Part shown: positions 44,845-52,894 of the stretch, piece by piece
Position numbering within the stretch: the first letter of the stretch is position 1
Layout of the letters: the number at the start of each line of letters is the position of its first letter
Assembly: GCF_001420605.1 (NCBI RefSeq)
Contig: NZ_LJIZ01000008.1
Span: forward strand, 1-64,000
Length of the DNA: 64,000 nt
Direction: 5' to 3'
From: Bacillus sp. FJAT-25509
Lineage (GTDB): Bacteria > Bacillota > Bacilli > Bacillales > Bacillaceae_G
Program-made: the position numbers and the translations under genes
Notes under the pieces: generated by a model
What the model was told of the DNA's origin: nothing
Database searches by the model: none
The model's input: the letters and a program-made list of their open reading frames with translations, nothing else

Positions 44845-44861
44845 TAAAATAAGTATTTTTA

Positions 44862-44895
44862 AAAATCTCTATGGAAGATTCCGTAGAGATTTTTT
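44862..44895 (+). terminator. Rho-independent terminator
   Basis: AAAATCTCTA pairs with TAGAGATTTT and is followed by TTTG, 18 bases after pstA. Confidence 0.85.
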
Positions 44896-45007
44896 GTATT
44901 AGTTGGTTCTGTCTTTTATACATTTTGGGAGCGCTATTTTGATTAAGAATATTATTGATACAGTAGGGAAAATCCTTTTTATCGATAATGTTATTAACGA
45001 TTTAAAG

Positions 45008-45250
45008 TTAAGCGTTTTTTATTTCATCAACCTCACTAAGTAATGATTCTAAATGTTTTAAAATTGTCTTAGCTATTTGATGTTCTTTATTTTGTTCTAA
45101 GTGCTCTTTAGCAACTTTAGATAATTCAGTATAATTTTGATGTGAACTTTGGTTATGCTTATCATTAGTTTCTGAAAAGTTGAAAGCATTGCTAAGCTTA
45201 ACACTTATTTCATTGTGTAGACTTTTCAGACTTTCAATAATTTCATCCAT
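45008..45250 (-). CDS. Small charged helical protein, unknown function
   Basis: 80 residues from ATG 45250, which has GTGGAG 10 bases upstream; a GTG nine bases earlier overlaps that site. The product is hydrophilic and almost wholly helical (MDEIIESLKSLHNEI, LSKVAKEHLEQNKEH, AKTILKHLESLLSEVDEI), probably a small coiled coil in the cytoplasm. It stands alone on the minus strand. No family is recognised. Confidence 0.55.
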   Translation of the reverse strand: MDEIIESLKSLHNEISVKLSNAFNFSETNDKHNQSSHQNYTELSKVAKEHLEQNKEHQIAKTILKHLESLLSEVDEIKNA

Positions 45251-45446
45251 ACTTGGCACACTCCACTTCGTTTAATAAGTTTAATTCATAGTTAGTATTT
45301 ACATGTGAGCTTTAAAAATGAGTTGATAATTATTAATAATTAGGCTCAGTTAAATAAAAATGTTGATTTTTGAACTAAAAAAGAGGTTGTCTAATTGGAA
45401 CGGGTTCAGATTTTGAGTACAAAAATAATAATAACAGTTCAATTTT

Positions 45447-45482
45447 AAGTCCAATTTGCAAATGAATTGGACTTCTTTTATT
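45447..45482 (+). terminator. Terminator-like hairpin without an assigned gene
   Basis: AAGTCCAATT pairs with AATTGGACTT over an 8-base loop, followed by CTTTTATTT. No + strand gene precedes it; it may end a small RNA or a lost gene. Confidence 0.5.
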
Positions 45483-45636
45483 TGTTAGTATAAAGGTATT
45501 ATTTTGATTTTAACTATTAATTTAACATAGTAATTAGCAAGTGTCTGATGACCAGCAGACAGTCTACAAAACCTATGTTAAAATTAGTGTTAATTTGGCA
45601 TACAATGTATGACCAATTTTTGATGTGGAGGAAATT

Positions 45637-45975
45637 ATGTCATTTGAAGAATTAAGAAAAAACAAACCAACAATTCAATGGGTCGAGAATGATGAGGATA
45701 ATGAATTTTTTAATGAAGAAAATATTAATGCAACAAATGAAGTTCTTGACAGTTTTATTAATAGCTTAGAAAAACTGGGTGCAAACCCTCCAGAAGCAGA
45801 AATAATGAAGATTGTTAAAGGTGTGGTAATTAAATTTAATGAATTAAATGAACAACATGATTATTACATCGAAACGATGGAGCGAGAAGACCTTTGTGAG
45901 TTTATTGATACAGCAGTAAGTATTGCAGGATTAGAAACTGATGATGACATTACCGAAGAGTGGAGAGAATGGTAA
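45637..45975 (+). CDS. Acidic cytoplasmic protein, unknown function
   Basis: 112 residues from ATG 45637, fixed by GGAGGAAATT; the GTG at 45625 overlaps that site. The protein is strongly acidic and helical, with DNEFFNEENINATNEVLDSF, GVVIKFNELNE and the C-terminal DDITEEWREW. The composition and tail resemble small accessory or immunity-type proteins, but I do not recognise the family. A terminator follows at once, so it is monocistronic. Confidence 0.65.
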   Translation: MSFEELRKNKPTIQWVENDEDNEFFNEENINATNEVLDSFINSLEKLGANPPEAEIMKIVKGVVIKFNELNEQHDYYIETMEREDLCEFIDTAVSIAGLETDDDITEEWREW

Positions 45976-45978
45976 TCA

Positions 45979-46006
45979 AAAAGGAGCGAACTTCGCTGCT
46001 TTTTTG
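45979..46006 (+). terminator. Rho-independent terminator
   Basis: AAAAGGAGCG pairs with CGCTGCTTTT (one mismatch) and continues into TT. Confidence 0.75.
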
Positions 46007-46321
46007 TTGTCTTATGTGCTAAATTTACTGTTAATTTGATAACTAAAATGTCTGCTTTTTTGGTTGCTGTTTGATTTTTTGTACCTCAAAACTGAACACA
46101 TTAGTCTAATTGGTGCTCTTTTTTTATTGAAGTATCGACCAGATAAGTTGATTAAGAATCGGTGTGACCCTGTTCTTATTGTTTTTTATATTAAATTATG
46201 TGTTTTTAATAGCAATGAAGTTCATTTTTATCGTTTTGGGACAATCTGTTCTGTTAGCTTGAGAGGCATGTGGCTGTACCCCTTTTAGATTGGAATTTTA
46301 GCTTTGGAAATGATTTTACAC
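46007..46321. other. Intergenic region before the pbuE promoter
   Basis: 315 bases of T-rich DNA. An open frame at 46064-46288 lacks a ribosome site and has no protein-like composition. Nothing else is recognised. Confidence 0.4.
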
Positions 46322-46350
46322 TTGAGGGATAGGATAAAGTATAGTAAAAT
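46322..46350 (+). promoter_or_regulatory. Promoter of the adenine riboswitch-pbuE unit
   Basis: TTGAGG, a 17-base spacer and TAAAAT, ending 33 bases before the aptamer. Confidence 0.55.
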
Positions 46351-46383
46351 CAACAAAGTGATCACTTTTAATATATATATGAA

Positions 46384-46447
46384 CTGTATAACTTCTAGAA
46401 TATGGCTAGAAGGTCTCTACCAGGAACCTTAAAAATCCTGATTACAG
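46384..46447 (+). ncRNA. Adenine-sensing purine riboswitch aptamer
   Basis: Fits the purine aptamer: P1 strands CTGTA and TACAG, P2 CTTCTAG/CTAGAAG enclosing AATATGG, J2/3 TCTCTACC, P3 AGGA/TCCT with loop ACCTTAAAAA, and J3/1 GATTA. The pyrimidine that selects the ligand (position 74 in xpt numbering) is U, which specifies adenine. The 3' strand overlaps a terminator stem, so adenine binding should prevent termination, as in B. subtilis pbuE. Confidence 0.9.
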
Positions 46448-46487
46448 AAAATGAATTTATTCGTTTTTTGTAATCAGGATTTTTTTA
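46433..46487 (+). terminator. Riboswitch-controlled terminator
   Basis: AATCCTGATTACA pairs with TGTAATCAGGATT and is followed by seven T. Its 5' arm contains the P1 3' strand of the aptamer, so the two structures exclude each other. Confidence 0.9.
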
Positions 46488-46555
46488 TTGTTTTCTGTAA
46501 AGGACCTTCAGGGTCATTTCTTTTTATATTAACTAAGAAAGGATAGAAATATAGT

Positions 46556-47725
46556 ATGAATTTGAAAGTTTTTATAATAGCATTATCGACCGTTGCGGTA
46601 GGATTAGTTGAATTAATCGTTGGTGGAATATTGCCAACAATCGCCGATGATTTCAACATTTCATTAAGCACTACAGGGCAACTTATAACAGTGTTTTCGC
46701 TTATCTATGCCATTGCCGGTCCGATTTTACTGGTATTAACCAGCAGAATCGAACGCAAGAAATTGTATCTTGCTTCCTTGTTTGTCTTTTTCATCGGTAA
46801 TGTAATGACATATTTTAGTCCAAACTTTACCTTTATGATGATTGCTAGGGTGTTGACGGCAACAAGTACAGCACTTGTCGTTGTGCTTTCTTTAACCATT
46901 GTTGTTAAAATTGTTGCTCCTGCCCACCAGGCCAAAGCTTTGGGACTCATTTATATGGGGATTAGTTCGTCATTAGTGTTAGGCGTACCATTGGGAATCC
47001 TGATTTCCAATATGTTTGGATGGCGTGTAATATTTCTTGGAATCGCTGTATTATCAATCGGATCGATGGCGCTAATTTCACTATTTTTGGGGCGCATTCC
47101 TGGGGAAAAAACAATTCCGCTTTCACAACAATTAAAGGCTTTAGGAAGTGGGAAAATAATCAGCGCCCATCTTGCTACCATGTTTATGTTAGCAGGACAC
47201 TATACGATTTATGCCTATTTTACCCCATTTTTAGAAACGAATCTTCATCTAAATTCCAACTGGATTAGTATCTGCTATTTTGTATTTGGTATTGCAGCTG
47301 TAAGTGGTGGAGCATTCGGAGGAACACTTTCTGATTGGATTGGTGCTCGGAAAAGTATCATCATCGTTATCAGTGCATTTGCTATTGTATTGTGTTTAAT
47401 ACCATTAACAACTTCTTCACTAGTCTTATTCATCCCAACGATGATGGTTTGGGCAGCATTGAGTTGGAGCTTGGCGCCACCTCAACAAAGCTATTTGATT
47501 CAAACCGATCCAGCTACGTCTGATATACAGCAAAGTTTTAATAATTCCGCATTGCAAATTGGTATTTCGCTTGGTTCAGCAATTGGTGGCATTGTGCTAA
47601 ACCAAACTGGCTCGGTTTCCAACACAGCTTGGTTTGGGAGTGGCATTGTCATTATTGCGTTACTATGCGCAGTCTTTTCTTTTACGAGACCGAACATATC
47701 AAGAGAACAAAAGGCTTCGGCCTAG
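46556..47725 (+). CDS. pbuE: Purine efflux pump PbuE (MFS)
   Basis: 389 residues with 12 predicted membrane helices, the same length as B. subtilis PbuE (388). Matching stretches include [18 protein letters not shown] at the start, the [15 protein letters not shown] loop, [51 protein letters not shown] and [19 protein letters not shown]. It exports hypoxanthine, adenine and related bases or nucleosides. Control is visible: an adenine riboswitch with terminator lies directly upstream, turning expression on when adenine is high. GAAAGGA precedes ATG 46556. Confidence 0.92.
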   Translation: MNLKVFIIALSTVAVGLVELIVGGILPTIADDFNISLSTTGQLITVFSLIYAIAGPILLVLTSRIERKKLYLASLFVFFIGNVMTYFSPNFTFMMIARVLTATSTALVVVLSLTIVVKIVAPAHQAKALGLIYMGISSSLVLGVPLGILISNMFGWRVIFLGIAVLSIGSMALISLFLGRIPGEKTIPLSQQLKALGSGKIISAHLATMFMLAGHYTIYAYFTPFLETNLHLNSNWISICYFVFGIAAVSGGAFGGTLSDWIGARKSIIIVISAFAIVLCLIPLTTSSLVLFIPTMMVWAALSWSLAPPQQSYLIQTDPATSDIQQSFNNSALQIGISLGSAIGGIVLNQTGSVSNTAWFGSGIVIIALLCAVFSFTRPNISREQKASA

Positions 47726-47852
47726 TCTTCCCAAAGGGTTTAAAGATGGTACTCTGCTCTATGTTGAAGACAAATTAGCTTTAAAAACAAAATAATTTAC
47801 TAGTTTTGATACTTCCTTATGCAACTAACGCACTGCTTTGGTTCAATAAGAT

Positions 47853-47969
47853 TTATTCCCCATTTAATCTTTTGACCTCATTTTCTAAGTAGGTAAGTCG
47901 TTTATTGATTTTATAAAGAATAGGTAAATATGCTATAACAATAATGATTCGGACGGCCGAAAATGTCAT
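47853..47969 (-). CDS. Possible 38-residue single-helix membrane peptide
   Basis: Minus-strand ORF with a membrane helix (VRIIIVIAYLPILYKI) followed by a short coiled-coil-like tail (KRLTYLENEVKRLNGE), a layout common in small Bacillus membrane proteins. The ribosome site is weak (AAGAAAG abuts the ATG). It may be the end of a larger lost gene. Confidence 0.35.
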   Translation of the reverse strand: MTFSAVRIIIVIAYLPILYKINKRLTYLENEVKRLNGE

Positions 47970-47999
47970 CTTTCTTCATACTTTGCAACGGAAGTCAAT

Positions 48000-48038
48000 A
48001 AAAAGCCAATCCCTTCTGCGGCAAGGGATTGGCTTTTT
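48000..48038. terminator. Strong bidirectional terminator
   Basis: AAAAAGCCAATCCCTT and AAGGGATTGGCTTTTT form a perfect 16-bp stem over a 7-base loop. Confidence 0.85.
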
Positions 48039-48161
48039 CCTTTTTCTCTTCATATGCATCATTTTATACATCGTAGACTTCTCAACGTTTGTAGGGGAAT
48101 CTGTAACTATCCTATTCTCTTATTTTTGTATAAAATCCTGAATGATTCATGTAGCCTTTTA

Positions 48162-48503
48162 TTAAAAAGGGAAATTTGATGAATTATATTCGGTAGTATT
48201 ACTAGACTCTTCAACCGAATTTGGTTGACATTCTGTTAGCTTATACATATCTTCATTCATTGAAAAACGAGGTTGAATATTATTGCTCGTTAAAGCTGTG
48301 TCAAATTCTTTACGTAATTCATATCGATCATTTGAATGACTTTTACCAATATAAAATAGGTGAGGATTAATCATATATCCATTCTCTATTTTTGCAATAA
48401 ATTGCTTTTGACATAATCTTTTTAGACTTTTTGATACATTCCCTTTATCCATATTTAGGTCTAGTGCAATTCTTTTCCGAAATCCAATTTTTTTGTGAAA
48501 TAA
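48162..48503 (-). pseudogene. N-terminally truncated RepL-like plasmid replication protein
   Basis: The readable part has a winged-helix pattern, RKRIALDLNMDKGNVSK then SLKRLCQKQFIAKIENGYMI and NPHLFYIGK, as in Firmicute RepL initiators. The frame is open about 18 codons upstream of the only ATG (48452), and these codons fit the preceding helix, so the true N-terminus is missing and the frame stops at the boundary of the neighbouring gene at 48507. Translation from 48452 would give 96 residues without a full DNA-binding domain. Probably a relic of an integrated plasmid; a partial MarR-type regulator is the alternative. Confidence 0.5.
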
Positions 48504-48506
48504 ATT

Positions 48507-49019
48507 TTACCACTTACGATCTGCGCCACCACCACCACTGCCGCGTTTACATTTATTATCTATGATACATTTTGCTTCATTAGGATAATATTTTCTCAAT
48601 TTCTTTTCCGCATCTTTTAAATTACTATTTGCTTTTAAATATTTTTTGTAAACATAGACTCTCATCGGTATTGTAACGGTTTTGCTCATGGTTTTGCTTC
48701 CAGATTGAATACCAACTTTTGTAATAGTAGTTACATTATCTACAAAATCTGTCTTTGAGTATTCTCTTTCACTTGACAGGGTTAAAGATTTATACTCATC
48801 GTATGCTTTTGAAGATATATCTACAATAAGAGATCCCAAACTAAATTGATCATTTAAGCTACTCCAAAAAAATAATTTTTGAACAGCACTATTATAGTTC
48901 TTTTCTAAAGATTTAAGCGTTGGTTTTGATGCCGCTTCGGTTGAACCAGGTTGCACTAGCAATAAAAACAAAGAAAATGCACTTAAAAACATAATAATTT
49001 TATTTAAATTTTTTTTCAT
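48507..49019 (-). CDS. Secreted protein of unknown function
   Basis: 170 residues from ATG 49019 (MKKNLNK), preceded by GGAAAGGTG at good spacing; an earlier in-frame ATG would add 19 residues without such a site. The signal peptide ends near STEAAS. The mature part is basic and helix-rich with many Lys and Ser. It ends in KCIIDNKCKRGSGGGGADRK, with two Cys close to a glycine-rich tail. The family is not recognised. Downstream lies the RepL-like relic on the same strand, so the region may derive from a plasmid. Confidence 0.6.
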   Translation of the reverse strand: MKKNLNKIIMFLSAFSLFLLLVQPGSTEAASKPTLKSLEKNYNSAVQKLFFWSSLNDQFSLGSLIVDISSKAYDEYKSLTLSSEREYSKTDFVDNVTTITKVGIQSGSKTMSKTVTIPMRVYVYKKYLKANSNLKDAEKKLRKYYPNEAKCIIDNKCKRGSGGGGADRKW

Positions 49020-49437
49020 ATTAAACACCTTTCCCATTAGTATTATTTTTTTGTTTTCTACAATTCTATTATACATGACTTATTTATCCATAAAATACCA
49101 AAAATGGAAAATTTAAATCTATTAGAGATACAATCCAAATTAAAATTTTTAATTTTTTTTGCTATTAGGTTGAGCTGGCTGGGTTTTTTTGATTTTTCGT
49201 ATGTCAGGAATTTTTGAGATATTTTTTCTGTGGCAAAATTACCACGAACAAAATATGGGGTAGCGTTAGGGTTATGCGGATCGTGAGAACCAAAATAAAG
49301 GAAATTAAAAAATAAATTCCCTTGTGCAGTAAGAACAAAAACCAACCCATAATTTACATACTCCCCTCTATAAAATCGGATTCATATTATCATAAATATT
49401 CAATATCTTACTAAACTAAACTGCCTTTTAGTTCCAC

Positions 49438-49463
49438 AAAAAAAATCGGCTAAAGAGCCGATT
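49438..49463 (-). terminator. Minus-strand terminator with no gene upstream
   Basis: On the minus strand AATCGGCT pairs with AGCCGATT over a 4-base loop and is followed by eight T. The DNA upstream in that direction is the yvbW promoter and T-box, so it would stop an antisense transcript. Confidence 0.65.
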
Positions 49464-49595
49464 ATCGTGGGGGGGTAACGATATTGACTGATGATACTTC
49501 AATAAATATAAAAAATAGTATTTTACGGATTCATTTAACTTTTGAACCAATCTGCCGAGGATTAATTCTTTAAAAATATTATTCTGAAAAAACTG

Positions 49596-49624
49596 TTGAC
49601 AAGTTTGCTTTGCGTCCGTATAGT
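49596..49624 (+). promoter_or_regulatory. Sigma-A promoter of the yvbW T-box leader
   Basis: TTGACA, a 17-base spacer and TATAGT, close to consensus and positioned to start just before the T-box. Confidence 0.85.
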
Positions 49625-49659
49625 ATTAGTTATTATAAAAAATATTCAGAAAATATTTA

Positions 49660-49936
49660 TCAAAACGCAAAGATCAGGAGTAGTAAAAGTTAATTATTAG
49701 GTAAAGAGAGCTGCGGGGTGGTGCGACGCAGTCCAATGATACTTTGAACTTGCCTGGGAGTGGTAAAGCGAAAGATTAGATTTAATCTTTTCTCTTGTTT
49801 TAACGATTGACCTACGTTACAAGGTTTTTAAAGTAGGGTTCGAAAAGAGCCAATAAGAGTGGTACCGCGGTAAGCTAAGGCATGTCGTCTCTTTCTTCAT
49901 TTGATTATGAAGAATGGGATGATGTGCCTTTTTTGA
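49660..49936 (+). ncRNA. T-box leader of yvbW, probably tRNA-Leu specific
   Basis: Stem I has the GGAGTAGTA motif near 49677. The specifier loop follows an AAAGT/ACTTT helix and reads GAACTTGCC, with CTT (49749-49751) as the likely Leu codon. The antiterminator T-box AGTGGTACCGCGG lies at 49858-49870, and a terminator (AAGGCA/TGCCTT, then T tract) at 49877-49936. Uncharged tRNA should permit transcription. ACT or AAC cannot be excluded as specifier by eye. Confidence 0.85.
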
Positions 49937-49955
49937 TTTTTTAGGAGGTTAGGAT

Positions 49956-51308
49956 ATGAAAACGGACAAACAGAAATTACAAAGGACAATGACGTCAAGA
50001 CATATTACGATGATGGCATTAGGAGGTGCAATTGGGGCAGGTTTATTTAAGGGAAGTAGTTCAGCAATTGATATGGCAGGCCCATCCATCATAATTGCTT
50101 ACTTGCTAGGAGGCATCATCTTATTATTCGTTTTACAAGGTTTAGCTGAAATGGCAGTTCGCAATAGCGATGCAAGAACATTCAGGGATCTTGTCCAATC
50201 TATATTAGGAAAGTATCCAGCTTATTTCCTTGATTGGATTTATTGGAAAATGTGGGTATTGAACATCACGGCTGAATCAATCGTTGCTGCTATTTTCATT
50301 CAATATTGGTTGCCAGATTATCCAATATGGATGCTTGCATTAGTTGTTTCGGTGTTGGTTACAACAATCAATTTGCTATCGGTAAAGGTTTTTGCTGAAA
50401 CGGAGTACTGGCTTGCTTTAATTAAAATTACTGTCATCATTGTATTCATCTTAGCTGGGTTAATATTGTTACTTGTGAATTTTGGTGATCATAAAGCAGT
50501 CGGTTTCTCTAACTTAACTGACCATGGCGGTTTCTTTCCGAATGGGTCAACAGGTTTAATTTCGGCTATGTTGGTTGTAATTTATTCATATGGTGGTACT
50601 GAAATTATCGGGGTCACATTAGCAGAAACGAAAAATCCAGAAAAAGTGGTTCCAAAAGCCGTTCGAAGTACTTTGGTTAGAATCATTTCTTTCTATATCA
50701 TTCCATTTTTCATCATCGTTAGTTTAATTCCTTGGAACAAAGTAAACGGGGTGCCAGAAAGTCCGTTTGTAATGGTCTTTAAAATGATAGGGATTCCTGG
50801 TGCTGACCATATTATGAATGCTGTTGTTCTAATAGCAATTATTTCATCGATGAACTCTGGATTGTATGGTTCATCCCGCGTTCTGTATACGCAAGCTGCG
50901 GACGGTCGCATTCCGAAAATCTTTTCAAAATTATCTAAGAGGAAAGTTCCTGTATACGCAATATTAATGTGTACTTCCACTTTACTTGGCGGTGTACTAA
51001 TTTCCTTATTTGCTGGAAGCAAGACATTTGATTTCTTGATGGGATCGCTAGGATATACTGTATTATTCATCTGGTTGATTATTGCCTTTGCTCATTTGAA
51101 ATCACGTAAACAGTCATCTGGAAAAACAAGTGAATATTTAGTTAAATGGTTCCCATATACGACTTGGGCTGTAATCATCGCTTTAATGATGATTCTAATC
51201 GGAATCATTTTCACGACACCGATCATCGTAACGATCATTACACTTTGCATCTACGTCTTTATTACGTTAACGTATGTATGGAAAAAACGTCTTAACAAAA
51301 ACTTGTAG
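49956..51308 (+). CDS. yvbW: Amino-acid permease YvbW (APC family)
   Basis: 450 residues, about 12 membrane helices. The N-terminal motif MMALGGAIGAGLFKGSS and the YSYGGTEIIGVTLAETKNP region place it in the amino-acid transporter (AAT/LysP-like) branch of APC proteins. B. subtilis YvbW is a relative preceded by a leucine T-box, matching the leader here, so leucine or branched-chain amino-acid uptake is the best hypothesis. TTAGGAGG precedes ATG 49956. Expression should rise when the cognate tRNA is uncharged. A terminator follows at 51413. Confidence 0.8.
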   Translation: MKTDKQKLQRTMTSRHITMMALGGAIGAGLFKGSSSAIDMAGPSIIIAYLLGGIILLFVLQGLAEMAVRNSDARTFRDLVQSILGKYPAYFLDWIYWKMWVLNITAESIVAAIFIQYWLPDYPIWMLALVVSVLVTTINLLSVKVFAETEYWLALIKITVIIVFILAGLILLLVNFGDHKAVGFSNLTDHGGFFPNGSTGLISAMLVVIYSYGGTEIIGVTLAETKNPEKVVPKAVRSTLVRIISFYIIPFFIIVSLIPWNKVNGVPESPFVMVFKMIGIPGADHIMNAVVLIAIISSMNSGLYGSSRVLYTQAADGRIPKIFSKLSKRKVPVYAILMCTSTLLGGVLISLFAGSKTFDFLMGSLGYTVLFIWLIIAFAHLKSRKQSSGKTSEYLVKWFPYTTWAVIIALMMILIGIIFTTPIIVTIITLCIYVFITLTYVWKKRLNKNL

Positions 51309-51412
51309 AAGAGATAATTAGCAATAATTGAAATTGATGGTGATTATTGAGCCTTACTTAAGGCAGGTAATGTAATCACAACACTTATACTATTCTTGTT
51401 CTTCAATTAACT

Positions 51413-51448
51413 GGTGCTTTACTTTTAATGAGTAAAGCCCTTTTTTTC
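51413..51448 (+). terminator. Rho-independent terminator
   Basis: GCTTTACT pairs with AGTAAAGC and is followed by CCTTTTTTT. Confidence 0.8.
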
Positions 51449-51544
51449 TGAATAGTAAATCAAATATAGCTATTGCTCATGGACAAGCATACAATCACTT
51501 AAGTCTATTCTAAATATAATGATAGGAGTTTATTAGAGAGTGAA

Positions 51545-52060
51545 GTGAAAAGTGTGCCTCCAAAAATGAAAAAACCAAACGATTCAAATGAAGAGAATAA
51601 AGAGAATAAAGAGAATATTAATATTGCATCGGCTTTTAGAGCTGTAAGCAATGTAACTCAAACCGTGCCCGAAAATACTTTTGTAAAAGTAAACTACAAT
51701 AAAAAACAATTTGATTTAGCAAATGAATATAATCCGTTTACTTCAATATTTAGAACAAGAAATAATGGGGTCTATTTAGTTTCTGGAACGATTACTTTTT
51801 TCCCTGTTAACAACAATGTCGATTATAGAGTACGGATCGAAATTCGCGTAAATGGAAAACCTGCAATCGCTATTGATAATGATTTCTTTGGTCCAATACT
51901 CTTTGGAAATACTGTAAATGTCTCAACAATCGCGAAACTTAATGCTATGGATAAGGTTGAGGTTTTTGCTCAAAGTAGCATAGCTGGTACGATTGATACA
52001 AATGTTGATGGTGAGGTTAGTACGCATTTTGAAGCGGCAAGATTTCCGTCTCCATCATAA
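51545..52060 (+). CDS. C1q/BclA-C-like jelly-roll protein
   Basis: 171 residues. The first 30 are low-complexity and charged, with a 9-bp tandem repeat giving ENKENKEN. The rest (about 35-165) has the beta-rich pattern of C1q/TNF-like jelly rolls: ASAFRAVSN at the start, FVKVNYNKKQFDLANEYNPF, FRTRNNGVYLVSGTITF, and a C-terminal VDGEVSTHFEAARFP. In Bacillus such domains form trimeric tips of exosporium and spore-surface filaments. No signal peptide is present, which suits mother-cell assembly onto spores. GTG 51545 is the assumed start with only a distant AGGAG; ATG 51566 is the alternative. No collagen-like repeat is attached. Confidence 0.65.
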   Translation: MKSVPPKMKKPNDSNEENKENKENINIASAFRAVSNVTQTVPENTFVKVNYNKKQFDLANEYNPFTSIFRTRNNGVYLVSGTITFFPVNNNVDYRVRIEIRVNGKPAIAIDNDFFGPILFGNTVNVSTIAKLNAMDKVEVFAQSSIAGTIDTNVDGEVSTHFEAARFPSPS

Positions 52061-52148
52061 TTAGATTAAATTTATATCCGTGTTTAAGAAGGTGTGCTTA
52101 TTGCTAGCCTTTTTTATGTAGGTCTGGTACTTCGCTTGAAAAATAAAG

Positions 52149-52170
52149 AAGCCACCTTATAAGGTGGCTT
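52149..52170. terminator. Perfect terminator hairpin
   Basis: AAGCCACCTT and AAGGTGGCTT form a perfect 10-bp stem with a 2-base loop. The T tract is better on the minus strand, suggesting it once ended the histidine-kinase gene whose relic lies at 52293. Confidence 0.7.
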
Positions 52171-52292
52171 TAAACTGTTGAAAAATGAGTTCGTCAATTA
52201 GTGTTCAACAACATTATCATGGTTAAGGTTGATTTCCATTAAAGACAGTTATGAGGAAGCACATTTCAATTTTCAATAAATCAATTACATAT

Positions 52293-52440
52293 TCAAATCG
52301 GCAATTGAACAATAAACGTACTACCTTTTCCTGAAACACTTTACTTTCTACTATTATATTACCGCCGTGAGCATTAGTAATTGACTGGGTAATTGATAAG
52401 CCTAAGCCAGCGTCACCGTATTTTCTAGTGCTTTTGTAAG
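52293..52440 (-). pseudogene. 3' fragment of a histidine kinase (ATPase domain)
   Basis: The minus-strand translation gives KYGDAGLGLSITQSI then TNAHGGNIIVES (G2 box and following strand of HATPase_c). After a one-base frameshift it continues GKGSTFIVQLPI and stops at 52293. Only the last 50 or so codons of a sensor kinase remain. Confidence 0.85.
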
Positions 52441-52651
52441 GTCTGATTACGAAACGAAGTAATTTAAAAATGCAAATAAAGATTATTCACAAAGTGCAAT
52501 AAAAGCAGCGCGTGTGATTGCCATGATTACACCGATTGTTACATTTATTATGAATTTGTGCCTTGTTGGAATCCTTTTATATGGCGGGTATCTGATTAGG
52601 TTGAATTCAGTTCAGGTAGGCGATTTAATTAATTCACCATGTGTTTTTTGA
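52441..52651 (+). pseudogene. Internal fragment of an ABC exporter membrane domain
   Basis: The + strand translation has DYETK, an interruption with a stop, then FKNANKDYSQSAIKAARVIA, MITPIVTFIMNL, GILLYGGYLI and NSVQVGDLI, the pattern of the transmembrane domain of BmrA/YheH-type exporters. It ends at a stop at 52649. No start or ATPase domain is present. Confidence 0.8.
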
Positions 52652-52692
52652 TCAAAAAAAGGGATTGGTAAGCTTTGATATTTTTTCAAACA

Positions 52693-52722
52693 GATCTTGT
52701 CTCATATCGGATCTTTTTTTTT
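52693..52722 (+). terminator. Weak terminator
   Basis: AGATC pairs with GATCT and is followed by eight T. It lies between the ABC relic and the sensor operon. Confidence 0.4.
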
Positions 52723-52894
52723 GAAAAAATCTCAATATAACGTTTTTTTAGTAAAGGTAGTTTGAGGTTACAAATTTCCTTATTAAACGATTCATTCGTT
52801 CGAATAAAATAAAAGGGAAAAAATTGTAAAGTTTAATAGTCTTGTAAACTGTATAATCAAAATGTACTATTTTAATATAGGACTGGAGGACGTT

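Noticed and set aside
46064-46288. 74-codon open frame on the + strand
   Set aside because: No ribosome site, unnatural amino-acid composition and no neighbour context; likely chance in T-rich DNA.
47944-48141. 65-codon open frame on the + strand
   Set aside because: It runs straight through the perfect terminator at 48000-48038 and has no ribosome site.
49058-49345. 95-codon frame on the minus strand
   Set aside because: Starts at a TTG without a ribosome site and its 3' half overlaps the start region of the secreted gene; only a short patch looks protein-like, so it is kept as part of a finding, not as a gene.
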